A stretch of 5,114 nucleotides of DNA from an uncultured Porphyromonadaceae bacterium (GTDB lineage: Bacteria > Bacteroidota > Bacteroidia > Bacteroidales > Muribaculaceae). The position numbers were made by a program, and so were the translations under genes. The stretch lies in the NCBI GenBank assembly GCA_947175455.1, contig CAMWMW010000169.1:1-5114 (forward strand), written 5' to 3'. The notes beneath the pieces are model-generated. The model saw nothing but the letters and a program-made list of their open reading frames with translations. It was not told the origin of the DNA and ran no database searches. Below are positions 1-5,114 of the stretch, in pieces; within the stretch, counting starts at the first letter, position 1, and every line of letters starts with the position of its first letter.

Positions 1-782
1 GTCTTGCCTCTGTAAAAGAGATAGCAACCGATGAGGCTGATGCAGATGCAGAGGTGAGCCGGAACGAGAACGGCGTGTTCAAAGTGACAGGCGCGAAACT
101 CCCTGTGACTGCGAAGATCGTTATCGCTCCTGACTTCGGCGATGCCGGAACATACAGCTTCAAGGTGCTCGCTGCCGATGACAAGGGACACGAGACAAGC
201 GAGGTTGTGGCATATGAAGTCGAAAAAGTGAACCGTGCGCCTCAGGCAGTTGAAGGCAAGACGGTTGATGTGAAAGTCGGAGAATTGTCGGAAGTGACAG
301 AGTTCAATGACCTCTTCTCGGATCCCGACAAGGATGAGATGACATTCTCATTCAATTTCAAGGACAACGACATTGCCGAGGCTTACACAACATCTTCGGG
401 AGTCGTGTTCCGTGGCAAGGCTGTAGGAACAACCACAGCCACAGTCACAGCTACCGACACACATGGCAACTCTACCCCGCTGACGCTCACTGTAAACGTT
501 ACGGATGCGTCGGGTGTTGACGAGATTGGCGCCGAAGGCAACAGACTTGTCTCTGTGAAAGAGAATCCTGTCAGGGACAATCTCGTGGTTTGCGTGATTT
601 CCGGAGGACGACTTGAGATAGAACTCTTCGATGCCGCCGGCAAACAGGTATACCGTGACACGGTAGACGCGTCAGCCGGTGATGAGATAACTGTGAATAT
701 GGGTGGAGACGCGTCTGGCATATACCTGCTTCGCGTTGCCGGTTCCGACAACAGTGAGACTCACCGCATACTGAAGAAGTGA
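1..782 (+). CDS. C-terminal part of a secreted or surface protein with Ig/cadherin-like module and T9SS sorting domain (5' partial)
   Basis: The reading frame is open from the window edge (first full codon at base 3) to TGA at 780-782, giving the last 259 residues. Residues about 76-167 look like one Ig/cadherin-like beta module: it starts at an NRAP linker, carries FSDPDKDEMTF, and ends in alternating Val/Thr strands before TLTVNV. A preceding piece (about 20-75, with GTYSFKVLAADDKG) looks like the end of a similar module. Residues about 172-259 match the type A T9SS C-terminal sorting domain: an ENPVRDNL start, ELFDAAGKQVY in the middle, GIYLLRV, and a basic end RILKK. That domain sends proteins through the outer membrane by the type IX system and is normally cut off. 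The catalytic or binding part lies upstream and is not visible. The NRAP-linked module followed by a sorting tail resembles the end of Bacteroidota S8 (subtilisin-like) peptidases, but this is only a guess. The GTG at 54 is an internal codon, not a start. Confidence 0.85.
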   Translation, partial: LASVKEIATDEADADAEVSRNENGVFKVTGAKLPVTAKIVIAPDFGDAGTYSFKVLAADDKGHETSEVVAYEVEKVNRAPQAVEGKTVDVKVGELSEVTEFNDLFSDPDKDEMTFSFNFKDNDIAEAYTTSSGVVFRGKAVGTTTATVTATDTHGNSTPLTLTVNVTDASGVDEIGAEGNRLVSVKENPVRDNLVVCVISGGRLEIELFDAAGKQVYRDTVDASAGDEITVNMGGDASGIYLLRVAGSDNSETHRILKK

Positions 783-793
783 TGATATAAGAC

Positions 794-810
794 GCAGGAA
801 TCATTCCTGC
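794..810 (+). other. Short perfect hairpin just after the T9SS gene
   Basis: GCAGGAA (794-800) and TTCCTGC (804-810) form a perfect 7-bp stem around TCA. It starts 12 bases after the stop codon and is not followed by a T-run, so it is not a terminator by itself. It stands directly before the stronger hairpin at 822-849. The two probably form the 3' end structure of the upstream transcript, protecting it from exonucleases or helping termination; this role is inferred. Confidence 0.45.
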
Positions 811-821
811 CTAACGCAACG

Positions 822-857
822 GGCGCTGCAACCTTAGGGCTGCGGCGCCTTCTTTTT
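822..857 (+). terminator. Intrinsic terminator of the T9SS-protein gene
   Basis: Bases 822-833 pair with 838-849: GGCGC against GCGCC at the base, then a T-G wobble, GCA against TGC, one A-C mismatch (831/840), and CC against GG, closing on a four-base TTAG loop region. The stem is directly followed by TTCTTTTT (850-857). A GC-rich stem plus T-run 40 bases after a stop codon is a standard Rho-independent terminator. It separates the upstream gene from the suf genes. Confidence 0.85.
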
Positions 858-875
858 GATAATTTTGAAGGAAAG

Positions 876-908
876 TTTGTTATAACAATAAGATTATTTG
901 TAATTTTG
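876..908 (+). promoter_or_regulatory. Predicted Bacteroidota-type promoter of sufCDS
   Basis: TTTG at 876-879 and TAATTTTG at 901-908 are separated by 21 bases. This matches the known Bacteroidota primary sigma consensus (TTTG, 19-21 bases, TAnnTTTG) at every fixed position. Transcription should begin near 914-917, leaving a leader of about 150 bases before the sufC ATG. A second identical TAATTTTG lies at 860-867, but it has no TTTG at the right distance and overlaps the end of the terminator. The surroundings are strongly AT-rich, so a chance match is possible, although the paired elements and the position between terminator and operon support it. Confidence 0.65.
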
Positions 909-919
909 TATTGTAGTTG

Positions 920-937
920 TTAAAACTGATGTTTTAA
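920..937. promoter_or_regulatory. Perfect inverted repeat just downstream of the suf promoter (7-4-7)
   Basis: TTAAAAC (920-926), TGAT, GTTTTAA (931-937). The arms are perfectly complementary. The element begins only a few bases after the predicted transcription start, a position typical of an operator or of a structure at the very 5' end of an mRNA. Which one it is cannot be decided from sequence, and the AT-rich composition makes a chance palindrome more likely than usual. Confidence 0.35.
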
Positions 938-952
938 AAGAATAATATTCTT
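938..952. promoter_or_regulatory. Perfect 7-1-7 palindrome, candidate operator of the suf operon
   Basis: AAGAATAATATTCTT is an exact palindrome with 7-base arms around a single central A. It abuts the inverted repeat at 920-937 with no gap. The 7-1-7 geometry is that of Fur-family boxes (Fur, PerR, Zur), and Fe-S assembly operons are commonly controlled by iron or oxidative-stress regulators. The bases do not closely match the classical Fur or PerR consensus, so assignment to that family is speculative. Confidence 0.35.
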
Positions 953-995
953 CTAAAATATTCATGTTTCAGTTCAAACAACTTGATATTCAATG

Positions 996-1032
996 GGAAA
1001 TATGTTTCTGCATGGCGGAACGGGAGATTTCC
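996..1032 (+). other. Possible stem in the sufC leader
   Basis: GGAAAT (996-1001) is complementary to ATTTCC (1027-1032), and inside the loop GTTTC (1004-1008) can pair with GGAAC (1016-1020) with one G-T pair. Together they could fold into a two-part hairpin that ends 31 bases before the sufC start. No known riboswitch or leader family is recognised. Apart from this stem and the two repeats above, I see nothing else in the leader. Confidence 0.2.
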
Positions 1033-1063
1033 GGTGTTAATTATTAAAAATTATCAGATACGT

Positions 1064-1819
1064 ATGTTAAAAGTCAAAGACTTACACGCTCAGATAAACG
1101 GCAAGGAGATTCTCAAAGGTATTGATCTTGAGATCAGACCGGGAGAGGTTCATGCCATCATGGGACCTAACGGTTCAGGTAAATCCACTCTTTCCATGGT
1201 TCTTGCCGGTAATCCGGCTTATGAGGTGACAGAAGGAACCGCTGAATTCAACGGCAAGGATCTTCTGTCCATGCCTCCGGAAACAAGAAGTCACGAAGGT
1301 CTTTTTCTCGGTTTTCAGTATCCGGTGGAGATTCCCGGTGTCTCGATGGTGAATTTCATGAGAGCGGCTGTCAACGCCAAACGCGAGTATTTTCATCAGC
1401 CTCCGATGAGTGCCACGGATTTCCTAAAAATGATGCGTGAGAAGCGTGCGGTGGTAGAGCTTGACAACAAGCTTGCCTCCCGGTCTGTCAACGAAGGTTT
1501 CTCCGGAGGTGAGAAAAAGCGCAACGAGATTTTCCAGATGGCTGTTCTCGAACCGAAACTCTCTATCCTTGACGAGACCGATTCCGGACTTGATGTGGAT
1601 GCCTTGCGTGTCGTGGCAGAGGGTGTGAACAAGCTTAAGAACGAAAACAACGCTACAATTGTCATTACACATTATCAGCGTCTGCTCGATTATATCCGGC
1701 CGGAATTCATTCATATCCTCTACAAGGGGAGAATCGTGAAATCGGGAGGTCCCGAACTCGCTCTTGAAATAGAGAACCGTGGTTATGACTGGATTAAAGA
1801 AGAGGTAGACAATCAATGA
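1064..1819 (+). CDS. sufC: SufC, Fe-S cluster assembly ATPase
   Basis: 251 residues, the normal SufC length. It is a cytosolic ABC-type ATPase that binds SufB and SufD and drives conformational changes of the SufBCD scaffold during Fe-S cluster assembly. Visible motifs: Walker A GPNGSGKST (34-42), Q-loop Gln85 in GFQYPVEIPG, signature FSGGEKKR (146-153), Walker B LSILDETDSGLD (166-177) with Glu171, and the switch His203 in ITHYQR. FQYPVEIPG and DETDSGLD are characteristic of SufC rather than transport ATPases. The ATG at 1064 (MLKVKDLHAQ) aligns with the usual start of the family. A TTG at 983 would add 27 residues of no recognisable character and is rejected. There is no Shine-Dalgarno site, only an AT-rich stretch, as is common in Bacteroidota. 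It is first in the operon, and its stop overlaps the sufD start as ATGA. No sufB precedes it. Confidence 0.97.
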   Translation: MLKVKDLHAQINGKEILKGIDLEIRPGEVHAIMGPNGSGKSTLSMVLAGNPAYEVTEGTAEFNGKDLLSMPPETRSHEGLFLGFQYPVEIPGVSMVNFMRAAVNAKREYFHQPPMSATDFLKMMREKRAVVELDNKLASRSVNEGFSGGEKKRNEIFQMAVLEPKLSILDETDSGLDVDALRVVAEGVNKLKNENNATIVITHYQRLLDYIRPEFIHILYKGRIVKSGGPELALEIENRGYDWIKEEVDNQ

Positions 1820-3168
1820 GTATGGGCGCGTTAAAACAATATATTGATCTTTTCAGAGAGCATTGCGGTCTGATTGATGCCAACAGCGCCGCTCCGCTCA
1901 ATGCGCTGCGCCCCGAGGCGTACCGGTTGCTGCAGGACATGAAGTTGCCTGCCGAGGGCGATGACAACTATGAGAACTGTGATCTTGAGGCAATGCTCGC
2001 TCCCGATTACGGACTGAATATCGCAAGAGTGGATATTGATGTCAATCCTCAGGCAACGTTCCGGTGTGATGTGCCGATGCTTACCACTTCACTCTTCATG
2101 CTTGTAAACGATACGTTCGCCGCTGCCGAGGGTGCTGTCGAGTCTCTTCCGGAAGGTGTGGAGGCAGGCAGCCTGCGCAGACTGGCGATTGAAAATCCAG
2201 AGGTGGTTTCCGCATATTACGGCAAACTTGCCGATATGACGAACCCGGTGACGGCTCTTGACACCATGCTGGCGCAAGATGGCTTTTATCTGCGTATCAG
2301 GAAAGGTGTAAAAGTGGACAAGCCGATTCAGCTGGTGAATATTCTTGAGAACGGAATGCCACTGATGGCAGTGCGCCGTATGCTCATTATTGTCGAAGAT
2401 GAAGCGGAGGCGAAGTTGCTTGTCTGCGACCACACACAGAATCCGGACCTGGACTTTCTGTCGCTTGAGACAGTAGAAATGTTCGTCGGCTGCAATGCCC
2501 GTTTCGATTATTATAATCTTGAGGAGTCGACCGAAAAGACCACACGTATCTCCACACTCTATCTGCGTCAGGAAGCGGGAAGCAATGTCTCTGTCGACGG
2601 ACTCACTCTTTTCAACGGCACAACCCGTAATGAATATTACACACTGTTCGCCGGTGAGGATGCGGAATTGCATCTGTATGGCATGGGTATAGAGGATGCC
2701 TCGCGCAAGGTGTCGACATATTCGAGAATTGATCATGCTGTGCCGCGCTGTCGTTCCAATGAAATGTTCAAGTATACCCTTGACGACACAGCCAAAGGCG
2801 CTTTCACCGGACGTATTCATGTCGCTCCGGGAGCGGTGAAGACCGAAGCTTTCCAGTCAAACCGCAATCTGGTAGGCAGCAATGAGGCGCGGATGACGAG
2901 CCGTCCCGAACTTGAGATTTACAATGATGATGTGAAATGTTCGCATGGCACCGCAATAGGGCAGCTCAATGAGATGCAGATGTTCTATATGCGCACCCGT
3001 GGTCTTGACGAAGCCACGGCGCGTCTCCTTCTCAAACAGGCATTCATGGCGGATATAATCGACCGTATCAAGGTTGATGCGCTGCGTGACAGGCTGCGTC
3101 TCATGACCGAACGCCGTTTTGCCGGAGAAAGCTCCGCATGTGCGTCATGTGCGCGTTGCGGCAGATAA
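1816..3168 (+). CDS. sufD: SufD, Fe-S cluster assembly scaffold subunit
   Basis: 450 residues, in the range of SufD. In the family SufD pairs with SufB and SufC as SufBC2D, helping iron acquisition and cluster formation in the cytosol. An all-helical N-terminal part (about 1-130) is followed by a beta-helix core (about 130-400) and C-terminal helices. The diagnostic block at about 371-394, with VKCSHG, GQLNE and FYMRTRGL, contains Cys375 and His377, which appear to correspond to E. coli SufD Cys358 and His360 at the SufB-SufD interface. VKCSHG with His identifies SufD rather than SufB, which carries a KCEHEA-type motif. The ATG at 1816 overlaps the sufC stop by four bases, implying translational coupling; GAGG at 1802-1805 may act as a weak ribosome site. 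ATG at 1822 is a possible alternative start. Oddity: the protein ends in a Cys-rich tail with Cys442, Cys445 and Cys448 (CxxCxxC), which could bind metal or be redox active. Confidence 0.95.
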   Translation: MSMGALKQYIDLFREHCGLIDANSAAPLNALRPEAYRLLQDMKLPAEGDDNYENCDLEAMLAPDYGLNIARVDIDVNPQATFRCDVPMLTTSLFMLVNDTFAAAEGAVESLPEGVEAGSLRRLAIENPEVVSAYYGKLADMTNPVTALDTMLAQDGFYLRIRKGVKVDKPIQLVNILENGMPLMAVRRMLIIVEDEAEAKLLVCDHTQNPDLDFLSLETVEMFVGCNARFDYYNLEESTEKTTRISTLYLRQEAGSNVSVDGLTLFNGTTRNEYYTLFAGEDAELHLYGMGIEDASRKVSTYSRIDHAVPRCRSNEMFKYTLDDTAKGAFTGRIHVAPGAVKTEAFQSNRNLVGSNEARMTSRPELEIYNDDVKCSHGTAIGQLNEMQMFYMRTRGLDEATARLLLKQAFMADIIDRIKVDALRDRLRLMTERRFAGESSACASCARCGR

Positions 3169-3170
3169 TC

Positions 3171-3218
3171 ATGGAATTAAATAATCGGTTTTACAAGGAG
3201 TTGAATAATAAGTCATGA
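3171..3218 (+). CDS. Possible 15-codon mini-ORF coupling sufD to sufS
   Basis: An ATG two bases after the sufD stop opens a frame for MELNNRFYKELNNKS, ending in TGA at 3216-3218, which overlaps the sufS ATG as ATGA. The same four-base overlap joins sufC to sufD. It contains the AAGGAG motif at 3195-3200, so ribosomes translating it could be delivered to the sufS start. No known peptide is recognised, and a chance ORF of this length in AT-rich sequence is quite possible. If real, its role would be translational coupling rather than a functional peptide. Confidence 0.2.
   Translation: MELNNRFYKELNNKS
3195..3200 (+). promoter_or_regulatory. Shine-Dalgarno-like AAGGAG before sufS, with long spacing
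   Basis: AAGGAG is a near-perfect Shine-Dalgarno core but ends 14 bases before the sufS ATG at 3215, longer than the usual 5-9. No nearer in-frame start exists (the frame gives MTLDIEKIREQF, as expected for SufS), so the start is kept. It is the clearest ribosome site in the window, since sufC has none. Confidence 0.4.
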
Positions 3219-4429
3219 CCCTCGATATTGAAAAAATCAGAGAGCAGTTTCCGATTCTCGAAAGGAGTGTGGGAAACCGCCGCCTTGTCTATCTCGACAA
3301 CACAGCCACTTCGCAGACACCATCTTCGGTAGTAGACAATATCGTCTCCCTTTATGAGCACACCAAGGCGAATGTGCATCGCGGGGTCCATACACTCTCA
3401 CAGGAGGCTACCGATCTCCAGGAGCATACGCGCCGCAGGGTTCGTGACTATATCAACGCCGCGGGCGAGGAGGAGGTGATTTTCACGCGAGGCACCACAG
3501 AGGCAATCAATCTTGTGGCATCGTCATACGGCGACCGCTTCAGAGACGGAGACGAGATTATACTCACTGTAATGGAGCATCATGCCAATATCGTGCCCTG
3601 GCAGCTCCTTCAGCGTCACCGCGACATAAAAATCAGGGTGGTGGACATAAATGACCGGGGGGAACTTGATATGGAGCAATATCGGTCGTTGTTCAACGAG
3701 CGTACGGTATTCGCCTCGTTTGCGCACGTAAGCAACGTGCTCGGCACTGTAAACCCGGTGAAAGAGATGATAGCCATAGCCCACAGCCACGGTGTCCCGG
3801 TGCTGGTTGACGGTGCTCAGGCAGCTCCGCATCTTGCCGTGGATGTAAGGGATCTTGACTGTGATTTCTATGTGTTTTCCTCACACAAGATGTATGGTCC
3901 CACAGGAGTAGGCGTGCTTTACGGGCGTCGCTCGCTGCTTGAGACAATGCCTCCTTATCAGGGTGGGGGTGAGATGATAAAACATGTGAGTTTCTCGGGA
4001 ACCACGTTCGCAGACCTGCCGTTCAAGTTCGAGGCAGGTACTCCTGATTTTATCGATATCGCAGCCTTTGCAAAGGCTCTGGATTTTATCGAGAGCACAG
4101 GACTCGACAATATACGCTCACACGAAGAGGAACTGCTTGACTACACCACCGCAAGACTTATCGAGATTCCGGATGTGAGGATTTACGGAACAGCTCCGGG
4201 AAAGTCGGCGGTAATATCATTCAATGTGGGCACAGTCCACAATTATGACATAGGTCTGCTCCTTGACAAACTCGGAGTGGCGGTCCGCACCGGTCACCAT
4301 TGCGCGCAGCCCTTGATGGAGCGTCTGGGAATCCCCGGCACAGTCAGGGCATCGTTTGCAGTCTATAACACCCGCGAGGAAGCCGACATGTTTATAGATG
4401 CGTTGAAACGGGTTGCCTCCATGTTCTGA
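3215..4429 (+). CDS. sufS: SufS, cysteine desulfurase (PLP-dependent)
   Basis: 404 residues, close to the roughly 406 of E. coli SufS. It removes sulfur from L-cysteine to give alanine and an enzyme persulfide, which is passed to a SufE- or SufU-type acceptor and on to the SufB scaffold. It is a class V aminotransferase-fold enzyme. Visible residues: EHHAN with His123 stacking on PLP, VDGAQ with Asp199 contacting the pyridine nitrogen, SSHK with Lys225 forming the Schiff base, RTGHHCAQP with the persulfide Cys363, and Arg378 for the substrate carboxylate. Spacing and numbering follow E. coli SufS (Lys226, Cys364, Arg379) with an offset of one, and the catalytic Cys lies in a short loop, which marks group II (SufS) rather than IscS/NifS. 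It is 46 bases after sufD with no terminator between, so co-transcription is likely. Small oddity: YLDNTATSQTP replaces the more usual DNAAT-QKP form near residue 30. Confidence 0.97.
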   Translation: MTLDIEKIREQFPILERSVGNRRLVYLDNTATSQTPSSVVDNIVSLYEHTKANVHRGVHTLSQEATDLQEHTRRRVRDYINAAGEEEVIFTRGTTEAINLVASSYGDRFRDGDEIILTVMEHHANIVPWQLLQRHRDIKIRVVDINDRGELDMEQYRSLFNERTVFASFAHVSNVLGTVNPVKEMIAIAHSHGVPVLVDGAQAAPHLAVDVRDLDCDFYVFSSHKMYGPTGVGVLYGRRSLLETMPPYQGGGEMIKHVSFSGTTFADLPFKFEAGTPDFIDIAAFAKALDFIESTGLDNIRSHEEELLDYTTARLIEIPDVRIYGTAPGKSAVISFNVGTVHNYDIGLLLDKLGVAVRTGHHCAQPLMERLGIPGTVRASFAVYNTREEADMFIDALKRVASMF

Positions 4430-4460
4430 GCCCTCTGTTTTTACAGTTTCCTTCTGTTAC

Positions 4461-5114
4461 TTACTGTTTCTTCTCATCGGCGAACCGGTTGGGGAAGGAG
4501 AAGTGTTTTCTCGGATGTGTCATTGCCCATATCACGAGGAAAACACCTGTCAGTATGAAAGGGATGCTGAGCATCTGCCCGAGGTTCATGCCGTATCGGG
4601 CAATCATTTCGTATTCAGACTGCACCTGTACGTTCTTTACATATTCTATAAGGAAGCGCGGCAGGAAGATTCCTATGAAGAACACACCGGTAATGAGCCA
4701 CGGGCGCTCTTCTGCGTTCTTTTTCCAATACATCCACATCAGAAGACCGAAAAGAGCGAAATAGCACAGCGCTTCATATATCTGTGTCGGATGAGCCGGA
4801 AGCGTCTCTCCGTTGCGAAGAAACACGAATCCCCACGGCAGATCCGTTGGTCCTCCATATATTTCGCTGTTCATCAGGTTGCCGAGCCGTATCAGTCCTC
4901 CGACAAGCGCAATGGCTATCACTATCTTGTCGAACACCCACGAAGCCGGTTTTTTGGAGACCAGCCAGGAGAAAAGGAACAAGGCGATTATATTGGCTAT
5001 CGTGCCTCCGTGACTGGCAAGACCCCCTTCCCATATTTTGAATATCTCTGCGGGATGTTGCGAATAATAGCCCCATTCGGAGAAGAACACGTGTCCAAGC
5101 CGTGAGCCGACAAT
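4461..5114 (-). CDS. lgt: Lgt, prolipoprotein diacylglyceryl transferase (N-terminus beyond the window)
   Basis: The minus-strand frame is open from the window edge to TAA at 4461-4463, giving the last 217 residues; about 60-70 N-terminal residues are missing. Lgt is an inner-membrane enzyme that moves the diacylglyceryl group of phosphatidylglycerol onto the lipobox cysteine of prolipoproteins, the first step of lipoprotein maturation. Fragment motifs: GSRLGHVFF (3-11), GGLASHGG (30-37) with His36, then Arg76, Asn79, Glu84 and Gly87 in RLGNLMNSEIYG, with the same spacing as E. coli Arg143, Asn146, Glu151 and Gly154, HPTQIYEA (108-115), and Arg153/Glu157 in PRFLIEYVK, matching Arg239/Glu243. 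Hydrophobic segments lie near 38-52, 63-75, 115-130, 139-156 and 181-198. The GTG at 5088-5090 is an internal Val, not a start. It converges on sufS with a 31-base gap and shares no operon with it; its promoter is outside the window. Confidence 0.96.
   Translation of the reverse strand: MVGSRLGHVFFSEWGYYSQHPAEIFKIWEGGLASHGGTIANIIALFLFSWLVSKKPASWVFDKIVIAIALVGGLIRLGNLMNSEIYGGPTDLPWGFVFLRNGETLPAHPTQIYEALCYFALFGLLMWMYWKKNAEERPWLITGVFFIGIFLPRFLIEYVKNVQVQSEYEMIARYGMNLGQMLSIPFILTGVFLVIWAMTHPRKHFSFPNRFADEKKQ

Noticed and set aside
383..751. 122-codon minus-strand ORF over the T9SS protein
   Set aside because: It is antisense to the Ig-like and sorting domains, is low in complexity and has no recognisable motif.
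860..867. Second TAATTTTG as an extra promoter
   Set aside because: There is no TTTG 19-21 bases upstream and it overlaps the end of the terminator; probably coincidental.
898..921. Direct repeats of TTGTA (898, 906, 911) and TTGTT (917)
   Set aside because: Short, unevenly spaced and overlapping the promoter in AT-rich DNA; not convincing as a binding array.
983..1063. N-terminal extension of SufC by 27 residues from a TTG start
   Set aside because: The extension resembles nothing in SufC, the region is AT-rich leader, and the ATG at 1064 matches the standard SufC start.
2089..2820. 243-codon minus-strand ORF inside sufD
   Set aside because: It lies antisense to a well-supported gene and its protein looks like no family; it is a shadow of sufD codon usage.
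4410..4440. Terminator of the suf operon: GGGTT (4410-4414) with AGCCC (4429-4433) before TCTGTTTTT
   Set aside because: The stem has only five pairs, one of them a G-T, with a 14-base loop inside the sufS end. It may help termination but is too weak to call.
4443..4457. ACAG/CTGT hairpin in the gap between sufS and lgt
   Set aside because: A four-base stem with a seven-base loop and no T-run on either strand in the right place; expected by chance.
4413..5105. 230-codon plus-strand ORF covering the lgt region
   Set aside because: The minus strand encodes Lgt with all key residues in order; the plus-strand frame is a shadow.

Overview
The window looks like a chromosomal segment of a Bacteroidota bacterium, most likely a Bacteroidales member; a Muribaculaceae-like gut organism would fit, but that is inference. 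Supporting signs are a type IX secretion (T9SS) C-terminal sorting domain on the first protein, an exact match to the Bacteroidota promoter (TTTG, 21 bases, TAnnTTTG), weak or absent Shine-Dalgarno sites, and a SufS of the family size. No transfer genes, insertion sequences, CRISPR arrays, tRNAs or rRNAs are visible.

Layout. Bases 1-782 hold the C-terminal end of a large surface or secreted protein with an Ig/cadherin-like module and a T9SS sorting tail. A 281-base gap follows (783-1063). It holds two hairpins, the second a good intrinsic terminator, then a Bacteroidota-type promoter, two abutting perfect inverted repeats just downstream of the predicted transcription start, and a long AT-rich leader. 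Bases 1064-4429 hold sufC, sufD and sufS on the plus strand. sufC and sufD overlap by four bases (ATGA), and sufD and sufS are 46 bases apart with a possible 15-codon mini-ORF between them. From the end of the window back to 4461, on the minus strand, lies the C-terminal three quarters or so of lgt, the prolipoprotein diacylglyceryl transferase. It converges on sufS across only 31 bases.

How the genes work together. SufS takes sulfur from cysteine, and SufC and SufD are the ATPase and one arm of the SufBCD scaffold on which Fe-S clusters are assembled. SufB, the cluster-building scaffold subunit that usually sits directly upstream of sufC in related bacteria, is not here: the unit begins at sufC behind its own promoter and an upstream terminator. 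A sulfur acceptor (SufE or SufU) is also not in view. lgt belongs to lipoprotein maturation and the T9SS protein to the cell surface; neither has an evident link to Fe-S assembly.

This is mostly a housekeeping region. The items worth a second look are the missing sufB, the paired inverted repeats at the suf promoter, the cysteine-rich tail of SufD and the mini-ORF that overlaps the sufS start.
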